From NCBI GenBank assembly GCA_965243825.1, contig CBDEVT010000001.1, positions 1,984,001-2,048,000 on the forward strand: a stretch of 64,000 bases of DNA, given 5' to 3'. Shown here in pieces: positions 24,329 through 32,368 of the stretch. The notes under the pieces are model-generated. The model ran no database searches. It worked only from the letters and a program-made list of their open reading frames with translations, and was not told the DNA's origin. The position numbers and the translations under genes are program-made. Source of the DNA: JAJCYX01 sp965243825 (GTDB taxonomy: Bacteria; Chloroflexota; Dehalococcoidia; Lucifugimonadales; Lucifugimonadaceae). Each line of letters opens with the position of its first letter. The stretch's first letter is position 1.

Positions 24329-24682
24329 ATGGCGAGCCGAAGATATGATCCGGGTCGACGTTCGATGCGTCATCGACGCGTTCGCAAAACTGTTGCCGGA
24401 ACCCCAGCGCGCCCACGGCTATCCGTGTTCCGATCCAACAAGCAGATATATGCCCAGCTGATTGATGACATCGCCGGTAACACGCTGGCTGCTGCGTCAA
24501 GTCTCGAGACAGGTAGTGGAAACGACAAGAAGGCGACTGCAAACTCGGTGGGTGAGGCGATCGCGAAAAAGGCGACTGACTCCGGCATAAAACAGGTAGT
24601 TTTTGACCGAGCCGGTTACAAATATCACGGGCGTGTAAAAGCCCTCGCTGAAGGAGCGCGTTCCGGAGGACTCGACTTTTAA
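24329..24682 (+). CDS. rplR: 50S ribosomal protein L18
   Basis: A 117-residue 5S-rRNA-binding protein: RRSMRHRRVRKTVAGTPARPRLSVFRSNK and the end FDRAGYKYHGRVKALAEGARSGGLDF match the family. Its stop overlaps the ATG of rpsE by one base (TAATG), which suggests coupled translation. Confidence 0.97.
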   Translation: MASRRYDPGRRSMRHRRVRKTVAGTPARPRLSVFRSNKQIYAQLIDDIAGNTLAAASSLETGSGNDKKATANSVGEAIAKKATDSGIKQVVFDRAGYKYHGRVKALAEGARSGGLDF

Positions 24683-25209
24683 TGGTTAATCAGAGACAGG
24701 ACCGCAGAGGCGGCGGCCGGAGAAGAGACGAAGAGGATTCAGCCTACGTCGAGCAGGTAGTAAAGATCCGGCGCGTCTCCAAAGTTGTCAAAGGTGGCCG
24801 CAACCTGACATTCAACGCGATGGTCGTGGTCGGCGATGGCGCTGGAAACGTAGGTATCGCTCTTGGAAAGGCTGGCGCTGTTCCAGACGCTGTCCGCAAA
24901 GGCACAGCCAACGCTAGAAAAAGCATGGTGCCCGTCACTCTGAAAGACACCACGATTCCGCATGAGATCACTTACCGATTCAGCGGTTCTTCGGTCTTGC
25001 TGAAGCCTGCGGCTCCGGGAACCGGGGTTATCGCTGGTGGTGGGGTTCGCGCAGTGCTTGAGGCGGCTGGTGTCAAAGACGTTTTGACCAAAACGTTTGG
25101 CTCCACGAACTCGATTAATGTTGTGAAAGCCACGCTTGAGGCATTGAAGCAGCTCCGCAGTCCAGAGTCTGAGATCGCCAAGCGCAAGGCAGTAACTGTT
25201 CAGGCGTAG
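24682..25209 (+). CDS. rpsE: 30S ribosomal protein S5
   Basis: A 175-residue protein of the decoding region: VVKIRRVSKVVKGGRNLTFNA, the loop VGDGAGNVGIALGKAGAVPDAVRK and the C-terminal ALKQLRSPESEIAKRK. The first 15 residues are Arg/Gly-rich, a usual length for this family. It starts within the rplR stop. Confidence 0.97.
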   Translation: MVNQRQDRRGGGRRRDEEDSAYVEQVVKIRRVSKVVKGGRNLTFNAMVVVGDGAGNVGIALGKAGAVPDAVRKGTANARKSMVPVTLKDTTIPHEITYRFSGSSVLLKPAAPGTGVIAGGGVRAVLEAAGVKDVLTKTFGSTNSINVVKATLEALKQLRSPESEIAKRKAVTVQA

Positions 25210-25243
25210 TCAGAAACCACACATCAAGATCGGCGAACTTGAA

Positions 25244-25426
25244 ATGGCAAAGATTCGTATTACCCAGCTTAAGAGTGCAATTGGCACCACGCCCCGCCAG
25301 AGGGCTACGCTTAAGGCGCTTGGCCTCAGAAAGATTCGCCACCAGGTTGTTCAAGAGGAATCACCTGCGATTGCCGGAATGTTGAAGAAGGTCGGACACC
25401 TGGTTGAGGTTGAGCCGGCGAAATAG
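25244..25426 (+). CDS. rpmD: 50S ribosomal protein L30
   Basis: A 60-residue bacterial-type L30: KIRITQLKSAIGTTPRQRATLKALGLRK is the ferredoxin-like first half, ending in MLKKVGHLVEVEP. It stands in the standard place between rpsE and rplO, with 34 and 39 bases to its neighbours. Confidence 0.95.
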   Translation: MAKIRITQLKSAIGTTPRQRATLKALGLRKIRHQVVQEESPAIAGMLKKVGHLVEVEPAK

Positions 25427-25465
25427 CCGCATCGATTAACGAAGAGAGCGAATCGAAACAGAGAG

Positions 25466-25927
25466 ATGACAGGACTACACCAACTAAAGCCGGCTAAAGG
25501 CTCAAAACGAGCGCGCAGGCGCGTCGGTCGCGGTAACGGCAGCGGCATGGGGACGTACTCAGGCAAAGGCAACAAAGGCCAGAATGCTCGAGGTGGTGCG
25601 CCGTATCTTTTCGAAGGTGGACAGCTACCGCTTATCAAACGCCTGCCGCACATGCGCGGCTTCACGCCGATAAACCGAGTTGCGTTCCTGCCTATCAACC
25701 TTGCCACACTCGAAGATCGTTTCGAATCTGGCGACGATGTAACACCTGAGGTCCTGTTGGAGCGTCGAATAGCACGCAGAAAACAGGACCCAATCAAGGT
25801 TCTTGGGAGCGGTGACTTTACAAAAAAGCTAAACGTCACCGCGCATGCCTTTAGTAAGACTGCACGGGAAAAGATCGAAAAGGCCGGTGGTACCGTGACA
25901 GTAATCGAGGCTGCGAAAGGCGGGTGA
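25466..25927 (+). CDS. rplO: 50S ribosomal protein L15
   Basis: A 153-residue protein of the large subunit with the extended Gly/Arg-rich N-terminus (LHQLKPAKGSKRARRRVGRG, then GKGNKGQNARGG) and the C-terminal globular region (VTAHAFSKTAREKIEKAGG). Normal length. It is followed by secY after 8 bases. Confidence 0.96.
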   Translation: MTGLHQLKPAKGSKRARRRVGRGNGSGMGTYSGKGNKGQNARGGAPYLFEGGQLPLIKRLPHMRGFTPINRVAFLPINLATLEDRFESGDDVTPEVLLERRIARRKQDPIKVLGSGDFTKKLNVTAHAFSKTAREKIEKAGGTVTVIEAAKGG

Positions 25928-25935
25928 TCTGACCC

Positions 25936-27297
25936 ATGATGAGGCAGGCACAGGCCCAGCGCGGTGAAGGTTCTGGACGGCCAGCGCTACTACAGGCGAT
26001 GATCGATGCGATGCGGATCCCGGACCTCCGGTACCGCATCCTTTTTACACTCGGTATCCTCGTTCTGTTCCGCTTCATCGCGCACGTCCCTGTACCTGGC
26101 GTTGACCGCGCCGCGCTAGACGCCGCGTTCGAGGCAAATCCGTTTCTGGGCATTCTTGACCTGTTCAGCGGAGGCGCACTGCGCAACCTCAGTATTGCCG
26201 CGCTTGGTGTCTACCCGTACATCACTGCTTCGATCATTCTTCAGATCCTGACGCCGATCATCCCTAGCCTGAAGGCGCTCTCGCAGGAGGGTGAGGCAGG
26301 CCGGAAAACGATCAACAGGTATACCCACTACATGACGGTGCCGCTGGCTCTCCTCCAGGGCTACGGTCAGATCAATCTGTTCGCTGGCTCGTTCGGTGCA
26401 GGTGCAATCTCTGGTATCGGTTTCGGTAGCGACAACATCCTGAACACAGTTTCGATCCTCGCCGCTATGACCGCTGGAACGATGCTACTCGTGTGGTTGG
26501 GCGAGCTTGTAACCGAGAAAGGAATTGGCAACGGTCTGTCATTGATCATCTTTGCCGGTATCGTCTCGACATTGCCGCAGGTAGTTGGGCAGATATGGCT
26601 GTTGCGCGACCAGGAGTTCCAGGTCGGCATGCTGCTCGCTATCGGACTCGCGATCGTCTATCTGATTGTTTATTTCAACGAGGCTCAAAGACGCATACCT
26701 GTGCAATACGGGCGTTCTGTGTTCAGAGGTGGGAGGATGTACCGTCAATCGGGAGCCTCCCATCTGCCATTGCGTGTCAATGCGGCAGGAATGATCCCGC
26801 TGATCTTCGCTTTCTCACTGATCACCCTGCCCACGGTGCTGACCAGTTTCTTCCTTGATCCACGTTCTGACGGCTTCTTAGCGCTCGCTGCTCAATGGTT
26901 CAATGACAATCTCGGAGTGACCAGCACTCCATACTGGATTGCTATCTTCTTCATGGTCGTAGGTTTCACCTTCTTCTATACGCTGGTGACTCATTCCCAG
27001 CAGAACCTTGCTGAGAACCTGCAGAAGAACGGTGGGTTCATTCCGGGTATCAGACCCGGTCAGCCCACGCGTGAGTACTTGATGCGGGTTGTATTGCGGA
27101 TCACGTGGGGAGGCGCACTGTTCCTCGGAATGATCGCAATCATGCCGTGGATCGCCGGGCTGATCACGAACCTCGACGCTGCGACGAGTATCGTCCAGAG
27201 CACCAGCCTCCTGATTATGGTTGGTGTTGCACTGGATACCATGCGTCAACTAGAAGCTCAACTGCTTATGCGTAACTACGAAGGCTTCATCAGGTAG
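25936..27297 (+). CDS. secY: Protein translocase subunit SecY
   Basis: A 453-residue membrane protein, the channel of the SecYEG translocon, with ten predicted transmembrane helices. The hallmark segments are present: the first helix (LFTLGILVLFRFIAHVPVPG), the plug region (LGIFPYI-like LGVYPYITASIILQ), the cytoplasmic loop QYGRSVFRGGRMYRQSG, and GGFIPGIRPGQPTREY. About 25 residues precede the first family motif. It is in the spc operon as in most bacteria; adk follows after 11 bases. Confidence 0.96.
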   Translation: MMRQAQAQRGEGSGRPALLQAMIDAMRIPDLRYRILFTLGILVLFRFIAHVPVPGVDRAALDAAFEANPFLGILDLFSGGALRNLSIAALGVYPYITASIILQILTPIIPSLKALSQEGEAGRKTINRYTHYMTVPLALLQGYGQINLFAGSFGAGAISGIGFGSDNILNTVSILAAMTAGTMLLVWLGELVTEKGIGNGLSLIIFAGIVSTLPQVVGQIWLLRDQEFQVGMLLAIGLAIVYLIVYFNEAQRRIPVQYGRSVFRGGRMYRQSGASHLPLRVNAAGMIPLIFAFSLITLPTVLTSFFLDPRSDGFLALAAQWFNDNLGVTSTPYWIAIFFMVVGFTFFYTLVTHSQQNLAENLQKNGGFIPGIRPGQPTREYLMRVVLRITWGGALFLGMIAIMPWIAGLITNLDAATSIVQSTSLLIMVGVALDTMRQLEAQLLMRNYEGFIR

Positions 27298-27308
27298 GCA
27301 CGGATCCA

Positions 27309-27869
27309 ATGCGTATTGTTGTTTTTGGCCCTCCCGGAGCGGGGAAGGGAACCCAGGGCGTGCGACTCGCCGAAAGACTCGGCATCACCCACCTGGCGAC
27401 GGGCGATATGCTTCGCTCAGAGGTGGCAGCCGGCTCTGACCTGGGTAAACAAGCGAAGACCTTCATGGACCGTGGGGATCTCGTACCGGACGATGTCATC
27501 ATCGGCATGATCCGTTCGCAACTTACAGGTGGATCTGGAATGGTCCTGGACGGATTTCCTCGTACGATCACGCAAGCCGAAGCACTGGACTCTGCACTGA
27601 GTGAGGCTGAGTTGCCGCTTGATAAGGCGATTTACTTCAACGTTGACCGAGATGAACTGGTCAAGCGCCTTCTCAATCGTGCAGTGGAGGAAGGTCGTTC
27701 AGATGACACACCTGAGACGATCAATCGTCGAATGAATGTCTATCAGGAGCAAACAGCACCGGTATTGAGCTACTACCAATCGGCGGGAAAGGTGACCGAG
27801 ATCGACGGTACTGGCTCTCCTGACGAGGTGTTTGACAGGCTCGTAGCGGCAGTAAGTTCCGGTAATTAG
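27309..27869 (+). CDS. adk: Adenylate kinase (short-lid type)
   Basis: A 186-residue enzyme that equilibrates ATP, ADP and AMP. The P-loop GPPGAGKGTQ, the AMP-binding ATGDMLR, the core DGFPRTITQAEALD and the short lid (NRAVEEGRSDDTPETINRR) are seen. The short lid has no zinc-binding cysteines. In most genomes with this order map (methionine aminopeptidase) follows; here the next 300 bases have no such gene. Confidence 0.95.
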   Translation: MRIVVFGPPGAGKGTQGVRLAERLGITHLATGDMLRSEVAAGSDLGKQAKTFMDRGDLVPDDVIIGMIRSQLTGGSGMVLDGFPRTITQAEALDSALSEAELPLDKAIYFNVDRDELVKRLLNRAVEEGRSDDTPETINRRMNVYQEQTAPVLSYYQSAGKVTEIDGTGSPDEVFDRLVAAVSSGN

Positions 27870-28174
27870 AGCCGTTATCCGTTGGATTAGCCCTATATCT
27901 GTTACAAATTCAAGTCAATTTGAGTTACAATTAAACTTGGCCGAATTTGCAGAGGATGCACCGCCCGGTTTCGACTACCTTTTGTTCCGGGGCGCAGCTT
28001 GACAGAAAACTGGCTGCAAACTGGAAAAATGGATCGAGTCAGGGCGGATTATCGCGTCTGCAGCGGAAAGAGGGCGGTGATGCAGTTCACTTTCCGATTT
28101 TCAACTCAGGTCGCAACACCGGACAGAACGGCAGCGTCTAATTGGTGACACTGTCCTGTCGAACCGGGAGACAG
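27870..28174. other. Non-coding gap between adk and infA
   Basis: About 305 bases without a credible gene. A 64-codon open frame (27947-28141) has no recognisable motif and no good ribosome-binding sequence. The expected map gene is missing. The stretch is AT-rich near 27895-27935, which fits a promoter, and the rest shows no clear hairpin or RNA gene. Confidence 0.6.
27902..27931 (+). promoter_or_regulatory. Possible promoter for the infA-rpsD-rpoA segment
   Basis: TTACAA (27902-27907), an 18-base spacer and TACAAT (27926-27931) in the only AT-rich stretch between adk and infA. The -35 match is weak (three of six), so this is tentative; it would give a leader of about 240 bases. Confidence 0.3.
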
Positions 28175-28393
28175 ATGGCAAAAAAAGAGGCAATAGAGGT
28201 TGAAGGTCTCGTCGATGAGGCGCTGCCTAACGCGGTATTCCGCGTCGAGCTGCCGAACAAACACGAGGTTCTCGCCCATGCGTCAGGGAAGATTCGCAAG
28301 AATTTCATTCGAATCCTTCCCGGGGATCGCGTGCTGGTCGAGTTGTCGCCTTACGACCTTACTCGTGGTCGAATCACCTACCGCTTTAAGTAG
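28175..28393 (+). CDS. infA: Translation initiation factor IF-1
   Basis: A 72-residue OB-fold protein that occupies the A site during initiation. It begins MAKKEAIEVEGLVDEALPNAV and ends VELSPYDLTRGRITYRFK, both canonical. The ATG at 28175 has GGGAG upstream; the longer in-frame GTG/TTG start at 28142 would add 11 unrelated residues. It is followed by rpmJ after 48 bases. Confidence 0.97.
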   Translation: MAKKEAIEVEGLVDEALPNAVFRVELPNKHEVLAHASGKIRKNFIRILPGDRVLVELSPYDLTRGRITYRFK

Positions 28394-28441
28394 GTAATGG
28401 CTGCGATAACGCTGCAATCGCAGTGATTGGAGATTGGTGAG

Positions 28442-28555
28442 ATGAAGGTTCGAGCCTCGGTAAAGCCGATGTGCCCGAAGTGCAAGGTCATTCGCCGTCG
28501 AGGGACGGTTCGCGTCCTGTGCACCAACGTCAAGCACAAGCAGGCCCAGGGCTAG
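28442..28555 (+). CDS. rpmJ: 50S ribosomal protein L36 (zinc-binding form)
   Basis: A 37-codon gene read directly from the sequence: MKVRASVKPMCPKCKVIRRR begins the protein, and it ends NVKHKQAQG. Cys11, Cys14, Cys27 and His32 form the zinc site, so this is the C+ form. It lies in the usual infA-rpmJ-rpsM order, 12 bases before rpsM. Confidence 0.96.
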   Translation: MKVRASVKPMCPKCKVIRRRGTVRVLCTNVKHKQAQG

Positions 28556-28567
28556 GCAGGAACAAAC

Positions 28568-28951
28568 ATGGCGATCATTTCCGGCGTAAACATTCCTGAT
28601 AACAACAGGCTCGAAGTAGCGCTGACCCGCATTCACGGGATTGGCTCAACCACTTCGAAGAAGATCCTCGACGAGGTTGGTCTTGTCGAGAATCCTCGAG
28701 TAAGAGACCTTACAGAGGAAGATCTTGCTCGGGTGCGTAGCGCTATAGACCGCAGCGGAATGTTGATCGAAGGTGATCTCCGCCGTGAGACGCAAATGAA
28801 CATTCGCCGTCTCACAGATATCCAGTCCTATCGTGGGATCAGGCACCGCAAGCGTTTGCCTGCACACGGCCAGCGAACGAAGACAAACGCTCGTACTCAG
28901 CGTGGCCGTCGCCAGACTGTTGCAGGTAAGAAGAAGACCGTCGGTCATTAG
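28568..28951 (+). CDS. rpsM: 30S ribosomal protein S13
   Basis: A 127-residue protein of the 30S head that contacts the P-site tRNA and the 50S subunit. ISGVNIPDNNRLEVALTRIHGIG and the helix-turn-helix-like centre are present, and the C-terminal RHRKRLPAHGQRTKTNARTQRG is conserved. The stop is followed by a hairpin (28967-28987) before rpsK. Confidence 0.97.
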   Translation: MAIISGVNIPDNNRLEVALTRIHGIGSTTSKKILDEVGLVENPRVRDLTEEDLARVRSAIDRSGMLIEGDLRRETQMNIRRLTDIQSYRGIRHRKRLPAHGQRTKTNARTQRGRRQTVAGKKKTVGH

Positions 28952-28966
28952 TCACTAGCTAATTGT

Positions 28967-28987
28967 GGTGAAACGCTGCGTTTCGCC
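28967..28987 (+). promoter_or_regulatory. Short hairpin between rpsM and rpsK
   Basis: GGTGAAACG (28967-28975) pairs with CGTTTCGCC (28979-28987) through nine base pairs (one G-T) around a 3-base loop. No T-run follows. It could be an mRNA processing or stability element, or a ribosomal-protein binding site; nothing decides between these. Confidence 0.45.
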
Positions 28988-29014
28988 TGTATGTATTAGT
29001 TCCAGAGAGCACAG

Positions 29015-29401
29015 ATGCCAAGAAAGCCGCGTACACGCCGCCGAGAGAAAAAGTTTGTCCCACAGGGGAGGGCATACGTAAATGCGACGTTCAACAACAC
29101 GTTGATCACGCTGACGGACCCTCAGGGCAACGTGATTGCACAGAACAGCGCTGGCGGTATGGGGTTCCGTGGCTCACGGAAGTCGACTGCATTTGCTGCT
29201 CAACGTGCTGGTGACACTGCGGCCAGATCTGCGATGGAACACGGACTTCGTACTGTCGATGTCTTTGTGAAAGGCCCCGGTTCAGGTAGAGAGAGCGCTA
29301 TTCGCGCACTTCAGGCAGCCGGAATCCGTGTTGTGAGCATCAAAGACGTCACACCGATTCCGCACAACGGCTGTCGCCCGCCAAAGAAGCGGAGGGTCTA
29401 A
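29015..29401 (+). CDS. rpsK: 30S ribosomal protein S11
   Basis: A 128-residue platform protein: VNATFNNTLITLTDPQGNVI, SAGGMGFRGSRKSTAFAAQ and the end DVTPIPHNGCRPPKKRRV are invariant. Normal length. It is in the rpsM-rpsK-rpsD order. Confidence 0.97.
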   Translation: MPRKPRTRRREKKFVPQGRAYVNATFNNTLITLTDPQGNVIAQNSAGGMGFRGSRKSTAFAAQRAGDTAARSAMEHGLRTVDVFVKGPGSGRESAIRALQAAGIRVVSIKDVTPIPHNGCRPPKKRRV

Positions 29402-29420
29402 CTCGATCTGACGTTGATAG

Positions 29421-29439
29421 CCTCGTCACGGTGACGGGG
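29421..29439 (+). promoter_or_regulatory. GC-rich hairpin upstream of rpsD
   Basis: CCTCGTC (29421-29427) pairs with GACGGGG (29433-29439), one G-T pair, around ACGGT, in the 110-base spacer between rpsK and rpsD. S4 is a translational repressor in several bacteria and binds leader structures; location alone suggests such a role. Confidence 0.35.
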
Positions 29440-29511
29440 GTGTTCGATTTGTTGAAGTAAGAGTGACCGCAGGGCTCATTTAGCCACAATGCGGAGCTAA
29501 CAGGGAGTTCG

Positions 29512-30111
29512 ATGGCACGGTATACCGGCCCACTAAACAAGAAAATGAAGGCACTCGGCATGGTTTCGCAGGAGCGAACCAGGGGCCGAGGACCTCAACA
29601 GCGCGGTCCTCGTCGCAGGCAGTCGCAGTACGGCATTCAGTTGCAGGAAAAGCAAAAGGCCAGGCTTCTTTACGGAGTGCTTGAGCGCCAGTTCAGCAAC
29701 TACTACCGCGAGGCGGCGCGCAGATCAGGCGTGACCGGTGACAACCTGATTCAACTACTTGAATCCCGGTTGGACAATGTGGTCTACAGGCTCGGATTTG
29801 CTTCGACTCGGAGGCAATCGAGGCAGATGGTCAACCATGGCCACATCACCGTAGACGGCAAGAAAGTCGATATTCCTTCGTTCCAGGTCAAACCCGGCCA
29901 GAAGATCGCCTGGAAAGATAAGTCTCGGGGCAGCGGGCTATTTGAAGTTATTTCTGCCAACACCGGAATGGGCAAGACCACGCAGGTTCCTAGTTGGCTG
30001 CGGGTGAACCCAGACGACGCTACTGGCGAAGTGGCCGCGGTACCGAACCCAATGGAAGGTGAGGTAGGCATAGACACACGTCAGATTGTTGAGTTCTACT
30101 CAAGGAGGTAG
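29512..30111 (+). CDS. rpsD: 30S ribosomal protein S4
   Basis: A 199-residue primary 16S-rRNA-binding protein. The N-terminal segment lacks the CxGxxxC zinc cysteines (RYTGPLNKKMKALGM, GIQLQEKQKARLLYGVLERQF), so it is the C-minus form. The S4 RNA-binding domain is clear: DNVVYRLGFASTRRQSRQMVNHGHI, and the C-terminal LQIVEFYSR-like RQIVEFYSRR. The last codons contain AAGGAGGT, the ribosome-binding sequence of rpoA. Confidence 0.97.
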   Translation: MARYTGPLNKKMKALGMVSQERTRGRGPQQRGPRRRQSQYGIQLQEKQKARLLYGVLERQFSNYYREAARRSGVTGDNLIQLLESRLDNVVYRLGFASTRRQSRQMVNHGHITVDGKKVDIPSFQVKPGQKIAWKDKSRGSGLFEVISANTGMGKTTQVPSWLRVNPDDATGEVAAVPNPMEGEVGIDTRQIVEFYSRR

Positions 30112-30115
30112 CACT

Positions 30116-31165
30116 GTGCTAGAGCGCATGTATGGCATAACTCCGCGCGAGGAATTGCCACCTCCGCAGGTGGAAATCCCTTCTCTCGGAGTCAAGATTC
30201 TTGAAGCTGACGAAGAGTTTGGTCGATTCGTGGCTGAGCCACTTGAACGTGGCTGGGGAGTGACGCTGGGCAACCCGTTGAGGCGTTCGCTCCTTAGCTC
30301 GCTTCCAGGCACAGCGATCACATGGGTCAAGATTGACGGAGTTCTTCACGAGTACTCAACGGTTGAGAACATGCGTGAAGAGGTCGGCGAGTTCCTGCTG
30401 AATGTCAAAGGTGTGCGACTGCGCTCCCTTGCTGACAGGCCCGGTCGACTGCGTCTCGAGATTGACGGCGAGGGAGAGGTTCGCGCCGGAGACATCATGG
30501 CGACGGCCGATTTCGAGATCGTTAATCCTGAGCACCACCTGGCTACTCTGGACGGCCCTAATGCCCGGCTTTCCGTTGAATTCAACGTAGAGCAAGACAC
30601 CGGTTACCGCCCGGCAGCCCACGATGAAGGTCTTCCGATCGGAATCCTTCCAGTTGATGCAGTGTTCACACCTGTACGAAAGTCAAACTTCCGTGTCGAA
30701 TCGACGCGTGTCGGCCAACGTGACGACTTTGAACGGCTGATCATCGAAGTCTGGACGGATCGCACGATCACCCCGCTCGAGGCTATACAGACTGCCTCGA
30801 ACCGACTGATGGAACGCTTCTACCTCTTCTCAACGCTCGACAAGGAGCCGGTAGAGGAAGCTGGGCCAGCCGCTGGACTTGGAATTTCACCAGAGATCTA
30901 CAACACATTGGTTGAGACGCTCGATCTTTCAGCTCGAACCCTTAACTGCTTGAAGCGTGCCGGGATCAACCGTGTTGGTGAAGTCCTTTCCATGCCGAAG
31001 TCCGAGCTTTTGAAGATTCGGAATTTCGGACAGAAGTCACTTGACGAGCTGTATGACAAGCTGTCCGAGAAAGACCTACTGCCAGACGGTGTGACCAGCG
31101 AAGTTGAGGGGTCTGAAGAGGGCGAAGCCGCAGACGGTGCCGCATCCGGAGAAGAAGAGGAATGA
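30116..31165 (+). CDS. rpoA: RNA polymerase alpha subunit
   Basis: A 349-residue subunit that nucleates core assembly. The N-terminal domain has FGRFVAEPLERGWGVTLGNPLRR and the insert region; the C-terminal domain (about 265-325) has two helix-hairpin-helix motifs that bind UP elements and activators (LNCLKRAGINRVGEV, IRNFGQKSLDEL). The start is the GTG at 30116, 4 bases after rpsD and directly after AAGGAGGT; a TTG frame at 30086 lies within rpsD. The last 20 residues are mostly Glu/Asp. The stop overlaps the rplQ start (ATGA). Confidence 0.96.
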   Translation: MLERMYGITPREELPPPQVEIPSLGVKILEADEEFGRFVAEPLERGWGVTLGNPLRRSLLSSLPGTAITWVKIDGVLHEYSTVENMREEVGEFLLNVKGVRLRSLADRPGRLRLEIDGEGEVRAGDIMATADFEIVNPEHHLATLDGPNARLSVEFNVEQDTGYRPAAHDEGLPIGILPVDAVFTPVRKSNFRVESTRVGQRDDFERLIIEVWTDRTITPLEAIQTASNRLMERFYLFSTLDKEPVEEAGPAAGLGISPEIYNTLVETLDLSARTLNCLKRAGINRVGEVLSMPKSELLKIRNFGQKSLDELYDKLSEKDLLPDGVTSEVEGSEEGEAADGAASGEEEE

Positions 31166-31512
31166 GGCACAGAGTCGCCGGTAGGAAATTCGATCGATCA
31201 GGTGGGCATCGGAAAATGATGTTCCGGACTCTGGTTACCGATCTGCTGAAGCATGGACATGTACGGACAACAGCGGCGAAGGCCCGAGAGGTCCGGCCGC
31301 TGGCTGAGAAGATGATCACGCTTGGCAAATCGGGCTCGTTGCATGCAAGGCGTCAGGCTTCGGCGTTTATCACCGAAGACTCTGTGGTGCGGACAGTGTT
31401 TGATGATTTCGCTGACCGCTACAGGGATCGACCCGGCGGTTACACGCGGATCACGAAGCTCGGTCCGCGCAAGGGTGACGCATCCGAGATGGCCCTGCTC
31501 GAACTGGTCTAG
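31162..31512 (+). CDS. rplQ: 50S ribosomal protein L17
   Basis: A 116-residue protein near the tunnel exit: MRHRVAGRKFDRSGGHRKMM (start), FRTLVTDLLKHGHVRTTAAKA and YTRITKLGPRKGDASEMALLEL (end) match the family. It overlaps rpoA by 4 bases. Confidence 0.97.
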   Translation: MRHRVAGRKFDRSGGHRKMMFRTLVTDLLKHGHVRTTAAKAREVRPLAEKMITLGKSGSLHARRQASAFITEDSVVRTVFDDFADRYRDRPGGYTRITKLGPRKGDASEMALLELV

Positions 31513-31538
31513 TAGACGATCTCGGAGGCCGACGCAGC

Positions 31539-32315
31539 ATGCGTTACGCTCTTCTCGTCGAGTATGACGGGACCGAGTTTCATGGATCTCAGTTGCAACC
31601 CGAGGTCAGAACCGTTCAGGGTGAACTTGAGAGAGCCCTTGCGGCCCTTTACGGCGCTGCGACAAGAGTGCACCTCGCAAGCAGGACGGATTCAGGCGTG
31701 CATGCGAAAGGCCAGGTGGCGGTTTATGACCAGGATGAACGCCACGATAGGAGAACCCTGTTCAAGGCCCTGAACTATCACCTGCCAGATGATGTGGTTG
31801 TTAGGGCGATAGATATGGTCGACGAAGGGTTCGATCCGCGAAGACAGGCAATCGAAAGGGAGTATGTCTACAGGCTCAATGATGGTTATGCCCCTTCGGC
31901 ACTTAACCGGCACAGAGAGGCGCGCATAAAGCCGATAAGGCAGTTCGAAAATATGCGGAGGGCAGCACAGATTGTTGTGGGGAGCCACGACTTCGCATCG
32001 TTTGCCGGCCCCGCGACACCAGGTGAAGCCTCAACAGTACGCAACATTTATCGAGTCGAGGTAAATCGAGTCGAGGCTCACAGAATCACGGTCCGCATTG
32101 TAGGCAACGCATTCGTGCATCAGCAGGTAAGACGGCTGACCGGAGCAATGGTAAGAGTTGGCACAGGAGAGATGGGGACGGAGCAGTTGCAGAACCTCCT
32201 AGAAGAACCGGTTCGTGGCGCTGCAAACTGGGCACTTGCACCGAAAGGGCTGTGCTTAACTCGAATCGAATACGGGAATGGCGGGCCATTTCGGTCCGAA
32301 ACTGAGTACAATTAG
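31539..32315 (+). CDS. truA: tRNA pseudouridine(38-40) synthase
   Basis: A 258-residue enzyme that makes pseudouridine at positions 38-40 of the tRNA anticodon stem. The catalytic Asp51 lies in ASRTDSGVHAKGQ. VEYDGTEFHGSQ at the start, HDFASFAG, and VGNAFVHQQVRRLTGA are signature segments. Its place between rplQ and rplM is a conserved order in many bacteria. Confidence 0.95.
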   Translation: MRYALLVEYDGTEFHGSQLQPEVRTVQGELERALAALYGAATRVHLASRTDSGVHAKGQVAVYDQDERHDRRTLFKALNYHLPDDVVVRAIDMVDEGFDPRRQAIEREYVYRLNDGYAPSALNRHREARIKPIRQFENMRRAAQIVVGSHDFASFAGPATPGEASTVRNIYRVEVNRVEAHRITVRIVGNAFVHQQVRRLTGAMVRVGTGEMGTEQLQNLLEEPVRGAANWALAPKGLCLTRIEYGNGGPFRSETEYN

Positions 32316-32368
32316 CAGGTTGTCCAATAAGACACCTGAAATTCGGGTCCGAGGCGGTTAATTCATAG

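Noticed and set aside
27947..28141. 64-codon frame between adk and infA
   Set aside because: No motif, no ribosome-binding sequence, and it falls in what looks like a leader region.
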